Shown here one piece after another: positions 47,240 to 61,243 of a stretch of 64,000 nt of DNA. The stretch comes from Engraulis encrasicolus. Its lineage: Eukaryota; Chordata; Actinopteri; Clupeiformes; Engraulidae. The DNA lies in assembly GCF_034702125.1 (NCBI RefSeq), contig NC_085868.1:42488888-42552887 (forward strand). The letters are read 5' to 3'. The position numbers and the translations under genes are program-made. Under the pieces are notes generated by a model. The model was not told where the DNA came from. It was given only the letters and a program-made list of their open reading frames with translations, and searched no databases. The number at the start of each line of letters is the position of its first letter. The first letter of the stretch is position 1.

Positions 47240-48153
47240 GGCATTTTCACAGGAGCTGCTGATGTAACAGCAAAGGGTTTTTCAAGAGTCATTACAAGAC
47301 ATTGATGCAGAACACCATCCCAGTTTTTGGATATGTTACAAACAGACATCCTATCTTTCCAAAACTGTTGTGTTCATTGTGGTGATTGCTGTCATTGTTT
47401 TGGTATAGCATGGCAAAGTTGCCCCCCAATATCAGGTTTTCATAGGAGCAGTGGAAGTCACACAACAGTGGGTTTTTAAAAAATCATTGTGACCAAATGA
47501 GGCAGAATACCATCCCAGTTTTTGGATATGTTAAGAACAGACATCTAATCTTTCCAAAACTGTTGATAATTTGGTGGTGAGTCGTGACATTTTTTTTAAA
47601 TAACGTGGCAAAGATGGCACCAAGTTTCAGTTTTTCCATTTTAAAGACTTCATATCTTCTAAACTGTTCATCGCAGAAGATCAGTCTTTCAACACAACAT
47701 GCACAGAATGGTTGGGAACATACATTGTCCATATCAAACCTCTGTCTTTAAAACTGCACTTACCACAGTCCTTCAAAGATGCCCACAAATTCAAAGGTGA
47801 GAATTTTTCAAGCAACTTTAAGCCCCCAGAAAACGGTGGTAAATGACAAGAGGATGTGTGAAAATCCACATTTCACAAGTACATGTTCCAAATGTTACCC
47901 CTTGAAATTCATAAGGACCTACTTAAAGTAGTTTTTTAGATACAACACTCTGAAAGTGGGCTCTCTGAGAAGTCTGTTCCAAACGAGTCAGGAGGGTACC
48001 TGACAAAAACATTTTTAATGAAAAAACTATGAGGAGTTGAGAGCTATAATTTTGCACTTTTCCTATTGGGACGTTTGTGAACCTCCTTGATTTTTTTCTG
48101 CCAAATCTGAGATGGTCGTGCGGGATGATTCGGAGATTTGGCGTGGAATGACC
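47240..48153 (-). repeat. Dispersed repeat A, copy 2 (uninterrupted, inverted)
   Basis: Read on the minus strand this copy runs from gggtcattccacgcc (48153) through the blocks of copy 1 and across the site where copy 1 is split. It thus serves as the empty-site control for the 7.3-kb element. Two diverged ~210-bp sub-units (47280-47440 and 47490-47650) share catcccagtttttggatatg. Confidence 0.9.
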
Positions 48154-49317
48154 CCATAGCACTGTCGTCACACTAGGGCCTTTAGATTTAATTAATGCTT
48201 TGGCGACGACAAGGAAAAATGTTGCATGGCACCCAACAGGGAAAAGATGTAAAAAAGTTGCTTTTTCCTGTAAAAGGGGGAGTTTAGGAGACAATTTTAA
48301 GAACACCTTATTTCCTCATTTCTAGCTTATAGTCAGAAGGCTGATCTCTCTCTCTCTCTTCTCCTTTTCTCTGCCTGTGAAACATCCCTGATGCGATATC
48401 GGGCTCCACAAGACTGCTGTTCATTTTTTCGGAAGATCCCTTGACTCAGCTCTTTCTCTCCACTCCGCTCCACCCTGCCAACACAATGATGATGTGAGGC
48501 AATCCAGCCTCCATCCGTGCATGGGGTCGCTGACGGGTCATATCGTTATAGCACAGCCAAGTCCAACCCAAAGATATTCTCAGACAGAATAAAGATCAGT
48601 AGCTGCTTCTGTTATAGCTGCAGGCTTTGCACATTTATAAAAAACAAGCCTTTTGAGCATTATGACGCAAAATGCTGCCAAATATACTGTATAAAACAGC
48701 TTGTAGCGGTAGAGAAAGCAATCAATGGTATTAGTCAGTGACAAAAGCAAAGGAAATGGCTGCAGTATTTGTGTCTTCTGAGCTCTCTACAAACCAATAC
48801 AGTAGGTCACAAATTATGATTCAATTTCAGAGTAAGGAGCTTAAAAAAAAGAAAGAAATGTTGGCATTATAACTCACAGAGACCTCTACCAAGAGAGGGG
48901 GACATTTATATGAGGAAATAAATGTCCACTTTGCAGAAGGTAATGACAATCCCATGAATCATATTCATTGCATGCAGCAGGGAGTTCGATGTTACTAGCC
49001 CCATTAATATCTGCACATAAGAAATGCCCCTCTTAAAGGAGCAGTCCAACATGTTTCAATAATAAAGTGTGTTCTTCTCTGACTTGAGATGAGCTCCTCC
49101 CGACCTGCCTCGTCTTCAGACACGGCCCCAGTCAGCAATGCGCGCAACACAAACTTGTTAGCAGCATGAGCTTGGCTCAGCTTTGCCGCAGGGCACATTC
49201 GGTGCCTTAAGTTAGAAGTGACCAAATTGTTCCACATGGTCTCTATTTAAACACCCCTGCACACCTAGTTAACAGATCCAAAAGTTGTTGCACAAAATGA
49301 AGCGTGGCGATTTCCTA
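48154..49317. other. Unassigned stretch
   Basis: A CT run at about 48344-48360. At 49033 a ttaaaggagcagtccaacat block looks like one end of a TTAA MITE, but no second end is seen. Confidence 0.45.
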
Positions 49318-49519
49318 CCTAGATAAAGAAATGGCACTGTAATGAAAGGCGTAGCAACACATTCGGAGTACTTCGACATCGATGCATTGATACCTTAGTT
49401 CCCCCCCTTCCCCCCTCCCCCTTCGTGCGAGAGGACTAGGAGTGAAGATATCAATGTGTCGAAGTCGAAGTACTCCAAATGTGATACTACTCCTTTCATT
49501 ACAGTGCCATTTCTTTACC
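49318..49519. repeat. 202-bp hairpin (MITE-like inverted repeat)
   Basis: Arms 49318-49394 and 49447-49519 pair along aaagaaatggcactgtaatg and ggagtacttcgac blocks around a C-rich loop. Probably a small foldback MITE. Confidence 0.88.
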
Positions 49520-50933
49520 TGCACCTTAATCAATCTTGAAGGAATACTTGTTTTCGAATCAATTAATAATGTTCTATATATTATTATACTATTAGACAGC
49601 ACAGCAAGGGGCTTATGAATTTTCTTGCCTTAATGTGTCCCAGACAGTATAGTCATCAACGCTAATAGAGACTGGAGAAGTGCAGCAGCTCTTCTGTATT
49701 GACTGGACTGGACTGAGTAATCACAATCTTGCAGATGGACTGTAGACACGATCCTCCTGCTCCTCAGGACAGATGATGTGGTCAAACACGCCATGGTACA
49801 GCAGCAGCAGAGTCATTAGGTTTGTGGCTCTGAAGATTGCCTGAGCTCATCATAAGTGCAGTCACTACTCACAGCAAACATTACCAGAAGTTATGTTTTT
49901 AGCCCTGAACTGTGAGCGCTTGGACACCAGTATACAGCATATGCACTAAATTCAGGACTCTGTCTTCATCCTTCATCCAAATAAAAATAAATGAGTGCTT
50001 TAAAAAGCACTCAGCTCAGAGAGACCTCAGTCACAGGTTTCTCTGCCTCTCTTAACTTCCTCTACCCCACCCCCCACCTCTCTTTCTGTCTCTCCTGCCT
50101 CCCCTCCAGTATCACTTCTGTCTTGTATGCTCTCTCTTTCTCTCCCTCCTTCTGGTGAGCAGTGTTTTTGATGAGGTGGGTGAGAAGTCCTAATGACAGG
50201 CGGAGTTGGTCTTTGATTAGCTCCCGGTGAGGTGACCTCGAATGGATCTGTCTCTCTAGGGAGCCGTGGTGGGATTTCTGTGGGTGTTCCATCTTGTCCA
50301 AGCAGTAGGGTCTGTTCAGGGAGACTGCTGATGGATGCAGGCCTATCTTCTCCAGGGAGTGTATGGAACAAGTGATGACGATGACACTGATGCACAGACA
50401 AAATGTAGGGTAGATAGAAAACAAATACACAGATTGACAATAAAACAGTCAACAGACAAGATGTTGACATCATCAAATTATTGTAATCTTTTGCCGTCCA
50501 ATATTCGAAACATAGTTGCTAACTAAGTTAGCAACTTCATTCATTGCAGTGCAATTTCCCATTGGCAACTATCCAAGTTGCTGGCTAGCAGTACGCTTTA
50601 GTGTCAAGAAACACAACCTGGGTTTGCTTTGTAGCTTGGAGAACACAATCCTCAACAAAACAACAGCAATAGCCTAAATACATACAAGTTTCAAAGGTAA
50701 AACGTTTGCGCCTTTTTAAATTCCCCTTTCTCCTTTTGTTTTTTCTCTTATGAGTACGGCAGAAGTGACACATTTACTAAGATTACCCTACGGGCCCCAG
50801 TCCACGTTCGATAGGATGTCAGTAAGATGGATGTAATTTTCCAAATTATTGAAGTCCTTTCAGCACTTATTGTGGATATTTAGTTGTATAGGCCAACTGC
50901 TGGTGAAATAAACAGAGCTGAATGAAATGAAAT

Positions 50934-50937
<4 letters not shown>
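49520..50937. other. Unassigned stretch
   Basis: The region 50040-50330 is CT-rich and open on the minus strand for 149 codons, but the composition is low-complexity and no known domain is seen. No gene called. Confidence 0.45.
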
Positions 50938-51019
<82 letters not shown>

Positions 51020-51020
51020 G
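50938..51020. repeat. (CT)n microsatellite
   Basis: CT tract with two GTCT interruptions. Confidence 0.97.
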
Positions 51021-51865
51021 GAAATAAATGAACAGGCAAAACAATCATTGCCTTGCTTTGGGGCAGACTGGTATTCTAGACACAAATTTAAAATGTACCT
51101 ATTATGTTATGTTACCATTTTAATACCTCCTGTGCCACTGTGTTCCTCTTGCAAATTACTGCAATAGTGAGAGATGTGAGGGGCCTACCGATAGCGTGAC
51201 GCAAGCAGTGTCCCATTGTCAACCTGTCTTTTACATGATCAATTAAACATATACAATATACAGTACTGTATTATATCAATCATCACCCATCATCCTATCT
51301 TTTTTAAAGTATACTGAATAGAGAAAACTCCTTTTTCGAGCCCTGTTCTATGCAAACCATCTTGAAACTATATGAAACTGTGTAAGGTTAGCTTCAAGAC
51401 AGGAAAAAAAGTCCCATGTGCTGAGTCCAAATCTGCTGACGCGGCAAGTCTGTGATCAGGCAGTGAACAGAGCTTTCACTCTGTCGACTTACTACCCCAT
51501 TCCCTGCTACCCCCATAGCAGTCCCTGATGAGGCGAACAATTTCAATATGGAACAAAGGGGATGATAAGCATCCTGGCTGACAACATGCAGGCCATTTTA
51601 AAACAGCCTGAGACGGATGTACTAATACAGGACACCACATCATAACAGGGGTGGCAAAGTTTCCCTTGGTCCAAGACACACTGTTGTGAGACAATGGCTT
51701 CAATTGAATAAAATTCACGTGTTTAACCCTATTCAGACTGGGCTTTTTTGGCATTCCTGGGCCTGTGGGGGGGGGCTCTTTTGACCCCCCTCATAACTCA
51801 TGAACGGAATACAGTATGACTACGAAACTTGGGGGAGATGATCTACATATGGTGGTGTCAACAAT
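51021..51865. other. Unassigned stretch
   Basis: Nothing recognised. Confidence 0.45.
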
Positions 51866-52285
51866 GATCGATTCGGCGATCCAATCCAATGCAGGGAATG
51901 GACGATCCATCCAGGATTGATGCGGCAAGTTCCAGGATCGATGCGACAAGTTCCAGGATCGATGCGGCAATTTTTTAAAGTTTCAATTACTTCTGTGGAT
52001 ATTTCGAGAGCAAATGAATGTTAAATTAAATTAAAGTACTTCAAAGCATTGCAAGACTGATACAGACTGATCCAGACGGATACAGAAAACAGCCAATAAA
52101 TTGTTGCTCAGTATCTGACTACGTGTATTGCCTCATCATGACTGATAAAACATTTGCTTTGCTTTCAGTAGAAATGTAATGCATTGCAATGCATTGTAGA
52201 ATTGAATCGGATCGGATCGAATCGAATCGAATCGCGTAGAAACCTCCCGAATCGTGATCGAATCGGATCGTAAGGGCAGTGCCAA
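51866..52285. mobile_element. Probable small insertion with GATCG motifs
   Basis: The left side has three copies of a ~20-bp unit (gatgcggcaagttccaggat). The right side has a run of gaatcg units (52204-52235) and gatcgaatcggatcg. Inverted pairing between gatcgattcggcgatcc and the right end suggests a transposon, boundaries uncertain. Confidence 0.5.
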
Positions 52286-53855
<1,570 letters not shown>

Positions 53856-54054
53856 AGACAGAATGTATTTGACTGATTGAGTTTTGCCTTTAGAATGCTC
53901 TGTGCTCTTGCATGAGCCAGTAGAATGAAAAAGGCTGACTGTCATCCCCCACAGACAACTGTGAAATCAGACACATTTTCCCTTTTTAGCACATCTTCAG
54001 CCAAGCCAAGGAAACTTAATTGAAATGAGGGTCCATTAATTCATGTTCAAGTTT

Positions 54055-54248
54055 GGCCCCGCCGTGGACAAACGGTAGGGCACTCATCTACCATGCGGCT
54101 GACCCGGGTTCAATTCCTGGCCCGGGTCCTTTGCCGGCCCTTCCCCTTCTCTCTCTCCTCACTCGCTTCCTGTCGCCACCTTCACTATCCTATCATAAAA
54201 TAAAGTCAAAAAGACAAAATTAAAATAATTAAATAAATAAATAAATAA
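54055..54248 (+). mobile_element. tRNA-derived SINE with A-rich tail
   Basis: Head gccgtggacaaacggtaggg, B box GGTTCAATTCC (54107-54117), a pyrimidine-rich body, and an AAATAAATAAAT tail. Related to the SINE at 34964 by its body. The acceptor stem of a true tRNA does not close. Confidence 0.75.
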
Positions 54249-55107
54249 TTCATGTTTCTTCTCTGAACCTTCTCTGCATTATTGTCCATGAACTGGACAT
54301 GTTATCTTCATTGCCATCACCACAACATAAAATATGAATATGCCTGTCAGGCAGTGTATGGAATTCTCTGAAGAAATGTCTTGAAAAAGAAAACAAAGGC
54401 TTGCCAACGTTATCTATAATTCTTTTATAAAATGCTCTCACTGTGTGACGATATCTTTTTTATTTAAAATAAATAAATAAATATATATATATATATATAC
54501 ATATATATATTTTTTTAATTTAGGCCTTGCCTTCCTTTTCAAAAAAGTAAACTGCAAGAACTGTAAATAATGCCCAAATTAGGAGTTCAAGGAAAAAGTA
54601 GAGGTCCCCTAAGTGTGGAGAACGGCTCGTGAACTCTTGAGCTCTTGAACGGCATGAAAGCTAACTTTAGGTACTTGTGAAGAAGACTCAAGGATAACAT
54701 CTGTGATCTGCCACTTTGATATCAATAACACTCCCAAATTATACTTGGGTTTAATAACACTGTCGTGGTGGACTCTAGGGGTTCTTTCATCACAGGACTT
54801 AAGGGGACAATGAACTCATTAAAAATACAAACCACGTTGCTATTAAATGCTCACAACAGAAAAAAAGCTGGTTAGCCACTTCGTGAAGCAAACAAACACA
54901 CAAGCACTCACTCGGAAATGCTTTCATGTTTTGCAGGATTGTTGAATTGCATGAATACATGAATATCATTAGTACTGTAAATGAGGTTCGTCAGAGTATA
55001 TATGAGTTCGCCAAGGATAGAAGAAGCAAGCTCCTGTAATACATACCATGCAGGGGGAATCAGTATAGGACCAAAAGTGTCCATGTATTGCACTTAAAAG
55101 ACAAGAG
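54249..55107. other. Unassigned AT-rich stretch
   Basis: A TA/AT-rich low-complexity patch lies at 54465-54520. No gene. Confidence 0.45.
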
Positions 55108-55393
55108 CAGGGCCGGCTCTAGGCATTGGCAGACAGGGTGGTCGCCTGGCTATAGGGCTCCAAATGTCTTGGGGGCACAAAGTCCCACACAATTAGTATG
55201 TTAAGCGAGATATAGTATCAACCTTTACATTGACAACAAGTATTCATGGGCACTCAGTATATATGTACAAAAGTGCTAAATAAGCTGTTCTTGATCATAT
55301 GTAGGACACTGCATTTAAAGATGCTCATTTCTAACTCCACAAAAAGGAGAGTGGTGCTCGCCTAGGGCACCAAATTGACTAGAACCGGCCCTG
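55108..55393. mobile_element. hAT-type MITE, 286 bp
   Basis: The ends CAGGGCCGGCTCTAG and CAGGGCCGGTTCTAG (right end, reverse complement) are near-identical inverted repeats. The flanks gacaagag and aacatgag match at 6 of 8 bases, a decayed 8-bp duplication. Same family as 62939-63222. Confidence 0.87.
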
Positions 55394-56009
55394 AACATGA
55401 GTCAATGTAAGTGGTATTGACAGACCTCGGCCCATAATGACACTGTAAAAGATTTCAAGCTGAAATTTACAGCTAATTGATGGGGAATAATTGCCAGCAA
55501 ATTGTTTTAAATTTACAACAAATTGCAGAAAAAATCAGTTGCCAGCAAGTCGTTTAAAATTACAACACTGTTCCATTTTCAAAACTACTCTGACCATGGC
55601 ACATGTCCTGCCCCCTCATCCGCCCGCCTCCTCCCGCCTCCACCCCCGCTGCCCGCCTCCATGTCTGAGATGCCTTCAACATAGTATCGTCCCCATCCTC
55701 CACCATGACTGAGATAGCATGGTACCATAATGCCACTCTGCTCTAAGCATATATGTCTTCAAGTTCAGCCTAGCATGGGTGAGGTACAAATGATAAATCA
55801 CTCAGCATAGTGCTGTCACAGTGACAGTGATAGTTTCCTCAAGTGGACTTTCATTTGTCAAGTCATCTCAAAGGGGGGTTCAAAAACAGTCACAATAAGG
55901 ACTGTATGGATATGCATTTGTCAATCCAATCAAGTGGCCTAAATTTAATATTATGCAAAAAGCAGCATTAAACATGCTATGCTACAAGATGGCTCTCAAA
56001 AGATGAAAC

Positions 56010-56320
56010 AACCCAACCAGTTAACCTGTCAGGCAGCCAACCAGTTAACCGGCCAGGTAGCCAACTGGCCTTGACAGACTGGCTGGTTGACTGACCAGCT
56101 GCCTGTTCGATTCACTGGCTGGTTGACTGGCTGCCTGGCTAAACCAGCCAGGCAGCCAGTCAACCGGACAGACAGCTGGCCAGTCAACAAGCAAGGCAGC
56201 AAGCCAGTCAACTGACCAGGCGGACAGGCTGCCAGTCAACCTGCCAGGCAGCTAGCTGGTCAACTGGCACTATGCTGTCAGCCACCCTGTCAACAAACCA
56301 ACCACTCATCTAGTCGGCTA
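56010..56320. repeat. 4-mer periodic field (ccag/tcaa units)
   Basis: Irregular runs of caaccagttaac, ggcagcca and ctggctggttga. The same type of field, inverted in copy 1, occurs at 26630-26910 and 60355-60640, so it is a constitutive part of this CACTG family. Confidence 0.8.
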
Positions 56321-56925
56321 ATCAATTGATTGCCAGTACCAGTGAGTCAGGCGCTATGCTGTGCCATTCAGACAAGCAACCAAAGCAGTGTGACAGTCCA
56401 GGTTTATATAGTGGGGCAAGTGAACCATGTGACCAGAGTAATCAGGCATTGGGCAGGTGCTGGCAATCATTGAATCACGGCATGAAAGTGATTAGTAATA
56501 AAGTGAGGCAAGGCACTAATTGACAGATTGATTAGGTATAGAGTGTGTCAACAGAGTAACAAGAGAGATCTGTATCAAAAAGCTAACAAGTTCCTAGAAT
56601 GTTCCATTCATTGATGCTCCTGCTCTAGAACTACAGTTTAAAAACAGACTGGGCTCCTTCTAAGATAGTGTTTAAAAAAGTATAAGGATATTCTTAAATG
56701 GATTGGTTTTCAGTTCCAAAAAGTTTTCATTCTGATCCATGTTTATAAGTAAACATTCCATATATATGTGGAATTGTCTACACAGTGGTTGGACAAAATA
56801 ACTGAAACACCTGTCCTTTTAATGTGTGGGAAGTTTCATGGCTCAAGTGGGCCAGCCTGTTGGCCAATCTTCATTAATTGCACATTGCACCAGTAAGGTG
56901 AAGTTGAGTTGAAGTGCTGGTGAAA

Positions 56926-57420
56926 AGTTACCAGCTAATTGTTGTAAAATTACAACACATTTGCTGGCAAAAAAGTTGCCAGCTCATTGGTGTGAAATTA
57001 AATTAAATTGCTGGTGAAAAGTTGCCAGCTCATTGAAGTAAAATTAAAGCAAATTGCTGGCAATAAAAAGTTGCCAGCTAATTGTTGTAAAATTACAACA
57101 AATTTGCTGGCAAAAAAGTTGCCAGCTCATTGGTGTGAAATTAAATTAAATTGCTGGTGAAAAGTTGCCAGCTCATTGAAGTAAAATTAAAGCAAATTGC
57201 TGGCAATAAAATGTTTGCCAGCTAATTGTTGTAAAATTACAACAAATTTGCTGGCAAAAAAAGTTGCCAGCTCATTGGTGTGAAATTGAATTAAATTGCT
57301 GGTGAAAAGTTGCCAGCTCATTGAAGTAAAATTAAAGCAAATTGCTGGCAATAAAATGTTGCCAGCTAATTGTTATAAAATTATACCAAAATGCTAGCAA
57401 CAAGTTGCCAGCTAATTGTT
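56926..57420. repeat. ~143-bp tandem repeat with ~47-bp sub-units
   Basis: Units start with gttgccagctaattgttgta near 56926, 57068, 57213 and 57357. Each has three sub-units opening gttgccagct, and the first is itself a hairpin (gccagcta...tttgctggc). A seed copy is visible at 55488. Confidence 0.9.
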
Positions 57421-57671
57421 GCGTTCTTCCAACGCAAACACTGGAAACTTCACAACATTCAGTCTTTGAAAATAATGGTCCTGGGCCATTCCATTCCTTC
57501 TCATGGGATTTTGAGATATATTCTGTTGCCGAAGCCATCAAAAAGCCAAATTGGAGGTTGGCTGCCACACCTGAGCATCGTTTATGCTCTGACCTGCCCA
57601 TCGTCTGTATAAATGGACAAACCATCATTGGCTTCTCCCATGCCCTTTTAGCAGAGAGAAGCCCGTTTTGA
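57342..57671 (+). other. Unrecognised open frame in the CACTG element
   Basis: From about 57430 a repeat-free frame reads ...VFENNGPGPFHSFSWDFEIY... to TGA at 57669, about 80 residues with ordinary amino-acid composition. I recognise no domain. The frame's start lies in the tandem repeat, so only the later part could be an exon. It may be captured host sequence or chance. Confidence 0.3.
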
Positions 57672-57795
57672 ATTGCACTGAGCTGAAATTAGCGCACCTG
57701 GACGTCATTTACAATCAGCTGGCTCATGACCAAAGAAGGTAGATTGGGTAAGCAGTATCACTCAATGGAAAATGCATTGGCCACAGTGTAATAGT

Positions 57796-58050
57796 TGGGG
57801 ACAGTCGTGGCTCAGTGGTTAGAGCCCTGGGTTGGCAACCCAAGGGTTCCCGGTTCAATGCCCCACCGGACCACGGCTGAAGTGCGCTTGAGCAAGGCAC
57901 CTAACCCCCACACAGCTCCCTGGGCGCCACTCAGCAGGCAGCCCACTGCTACGGACTAGTGTGTGTACTTCAATGTGATTCACTAGTCCAAATGGGATAA
58001 ATGCAGAGAAAGAATTTCCCCTAGGGGACCAAAATTGGCTCCAATCCAAA
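57796..58050 (+). mobile_element. tRNA-derived SINE
   Basis: A box tggctcagtgg (57808-57818) and B box GGTTCAATGCC (57852-57862) are spaced as in tRNA promoters. The body ttgagcaaggcacctaac and the 3' part gggataaatgcagagaaaga are typical of fish SINEs. Nested in the 3.34-kb CACTG element. Confidence 0.85.
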
Positions 58051-58786
58051 TTGGCTCCTATTGTCTTCGTAGTATAAGGTGTTGCTTTAATGCCATAGAA
58101 CTAATACATTTATGCTTAATGACATGGTGCACATGGTCAGTGTGTGCGATGCCATGATGGACAAAATTTGTACTCCACAAATTTGGTCGAAAGAGAATAT
58201 CCGGTTGTCAGTACTCAGTTTGTGGCCAAATTTATTGCAGCTGTCGATCAGGATTAATTGTGGGGGATAATTAAGGACAGCTGACAAACATTCACTATAG
58301 TATTCTATGACCTGTTCCACACTTTACCATGCTTCCAATTTGACCATGGAAGAAGAAAATTGGACTCCCCTTGCTATCATTCCGTAATACGCTCCGATGA
58401 TGTCTGTAAACCCTCCTATGTCTACCTCCTTGCTCATGACCAGGTGTGTGCAATTGAAGAGTTCAAATCAGTTCAAATCCTCTCCACCTCTATCAGGCTT
58501 GTATGCATGTTTTAAAAGCATCCAATCAGAATGTGACCTGAGCTCCATAATTTCTGTATGTGGCTTTGCATACATTTGCATTAGGACAGCAGCCCTGACA
58601 AAACAGATCTTTACAACAGTATGATGTAAAAAGTATTATGTGCTGCTGTACATTTACAATTGTGAATTGTACTCTATATGATATCCCACAATGCATTGCA
58701 CATTACAGCAGTGAATAGTAAACTGGTATATACATCTTCTTGATGTAGAATTCTAATGTGAAATCACGACAATCTTTTACAGTGGA

Positions 58787-59092
58787 GTTTTCTGACACAG
58801 TAACACTCTTGTTACGTAAGCGGCACCTTAATATTCTATCTCATGGCTAATGGTTTATTGATTAAGCCATTTGTTGTCAAGGAGGGTGTTCAGCATATTT
58901 ATGAATCATGTGATGTCACAGATGCCGACAGCTCTCATCCAATCAGATGGGGCCGGAGATTTAGTGTTCTGTGTTTTTGGTAATACAGTAACAGCACAGA
59001 AAGTACTTAGATACAGTATATCAAAAAGTTAAGGACTACAAGGTCCCTCCATACAAAGAAAATGTCCCAGATGTCATCAGAAATGAGACAGG
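58787..59092. other. Unassigned spacer
   Basis: Nothing recognised. Confidence 0.45.
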
Positions 59093-59270
59093 CTGTGCCT
59101 TCCTAGTGACGCAACATCTTCAGCGTTGCTTCTAGTCAGGCCAGGAGCAATACAAATATCGTTTCTGATATTCTGCTCTGGAAACAGGAAAAACTGGTTT
59201 GCAACCAGTGGCAAACCAAGGGATGCGGGTCAAGCATGCGTTTGGGAAACGTTAATTGCATATGAGATAA
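59093..59270 (+). repeat. Dispersed repeat B, copy 1
   Basis: The blocks cctagtgacgcaaca, cttcagcgttgc, tatcgtttctga and ccagtggcaaac recur in order and orientation at 61884-62050. Confidence 0.85.
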
Positions 59271-59758
59271 AATATAAATAGATTTAGCCTTGCACTCATT
59301 TTGAAAAAGGAGAATGAAAATGAAAATACCTATTTTTGAAATATGTATGCATAAACTGCCATAAACTGTCACTGTATGCAAGTTGGCCTGATGTTGAGTC
59401 ATATACAGTCCATTGAAAAGCTGTAGGAGAAGAAAGCATTTTGCTAAAAAAAAAAAAAAAAATGGAAAAAAGTAGACCACTGTCATGTATTCCATCGGCT
59501 CTTGACACTCTTCATGATTTCACTAATTAGCTTGTCGAACTGTTGGAAGACTCACACTGATGAGAATTTTATTTGTTGGTTGTGACAAACAGAGCATGTG
59601 CCAGGACTTTCAGTTTGTATGTCCATCTCTCTACCAGAGGACTGCATACAATAACAGAAAAGACACAGATTCACCATCACTTACTGCATGTGCACATGTC
59701 TGCCCTAGTCAAGAAATATGACTAATAATAACAATGTCTATTTCCTGGATAATCCCTT
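59271..59758. other. Unassigned stretch
   Basis: AT-rich, one poly-A run at about 59446-59461. Confidence 0.45.
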
Positions 59759-59760
59759 TA

Positions 59761-61241
59761 CACTGTAAAACCTTATAAGTTGAGTTTACTTACAAAAACC
59801 CAGAAAAGTGGTTGCCCTAGAAAAACTAAGTAATTATGAATGATTAAACTTACAATCTTTTGTGACCTCAACTGTTGTATATACTCATTATATGTAAAAG
59901 TTTAAGTTAAATGTACTTAAGTCCAAATTGATTAAACCTACCATCTTCCACAGTAGTAACTGTTTACTGTGGCCACACCACAGTTAGTTACTGTCACCCT
60001 ACCCACACTACCATGATCCCGCCCCTCCATTCATCACCACAAAAGAGGTAGCTACCATGTTATTGTGGCACCTCCCATTCCTCACCATGACTGAGACAAC
60101 TGTGGCATGGAACCAGTCCATCACACTGCTCTCTTGTATTAATAGACCAAACTATCCATAACCACTGAGAAATTCAAGTTTCTGCAGTATGTGCAATATT
60201 ATTACCATTTAATTATTATAATCTCCTGGATGATAGTACATTAACCAGTGTGCATAGAATACTCTAGTTGAGCATAATTAGACAATCCTGAAATGTTAAG
60301 TAAGCAACACTTCAAAAAGGAAACCTGCTACCACAATACTCACCACCAACTAAATACCTAGCCAGCCAACAAACCAGTCCACCAGCCAACCAAAAGAGTC
60401 AGTTGTCAGCTAGCCAGCCAAAGAGCCGGCTAACCAACTAACACTCAGTTAGTCAGCCAACTAACCAACAAACAAGTCAGTTGTATGGCTAGCCAGCTAA
60501 CAAACCAGCCATACAGTCAACCAAAAGAGTCAGTTAGCCAGCCAACCAGCTGGCCAACAAACAGTCAGTTGGTCGGTCAGTTAGCTCACTAACCAACAAG
60601 CCGGACAGAGAGCCAGCGAACCAGTCATTTAGGCAAGCAACTCAAGCATTGTGACAGTCTGAGTTTTTATAGAGGTGAAAGTTAACCATGTGACCAGAGT
60701 AATCAGGCATGTGGCAGCTGCAGGTAGTAATTCAATGAACTTGTAACAGTCCTATGTACTCAAGTGAGGGCAGGTACTAATTGACAGGTTGATTGGGCAC
60801 TACCATTGTTCCTGGTTGATGGTAGGCAATGTCAATTATGTCATGCAGCATTTGACTTTCAATTGTGCAATGGCACTTCACAAGATAGCCTAATTTTACT
60901 AGGGTGGCAATATTTTGATTTAAAATTGGATGCTGCAAGCGTGGCCATATTGTCAGTTGAAAATTTGAAACGATCTGTTAACATGAAACACAACTGCAGG
61001 AATACATTCAACTGCCCACATCTGGGTAGAGGCCAGTTGGTGCAGCCTGAAGAAAAAGAGGCGGGGTCATAACCAAAACTTATGAATTTAATCCATTCAA
61101 CTAAAACATATTCATCTGAACAACTATTTCCTCAAATAAGTTGTCAATACTCAGTATTCTTCAGAAATGCCATCAAACTTCTATTTTTTAGTGCATTTTA
61201 ATTAGTCTTGTTAAGTACATTTGATGTCTGGGTTTACAGTG
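59761..61241 (+). mobile_element. CACTG-ended element, 1.48 kb (copy 2)
   Basis: The ends are CACTGTAAAACC and, in reverse complement, CACTGTAAACCC, flanked by TA (59759-59760, 61242-61243). It is the reverse complement of 26014-27458 almost base for base over its length. Non-autonomous. Confidence 0.9.
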
Positions 61242-61243
61242 TA

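Larger units (their letters stand above)
55441..58784 (+). mobile_element. CACTG-ended element, 3.34 kb (relative of the 1.45-kb copies)
   Basis: The ends are CACTGTAAAAGATT in both inward directions, with GA on either side (55439-55440, 58785-58786). The interior shares with 59761-61241, in the same order, the ccagtcaac/ccagccag field and the block gtgaccagagtaatcaggca. Extra content includes a ~143-bp tandem array, an open frame at 57342 and a SINE. No transposase seen. Confidence 0.75.

Noticed and set aside
50027..50476. 149-codon minus-strand frame
   Set aside because: CT-rich low-complexity sequence with no recognisable domain and an equally long competing frame.
54055..54135. tRNA gene (also 34964, 35155, 57796)
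   Set aside because: A and B boxes are present, but stems do not close and SINE bodies follow.
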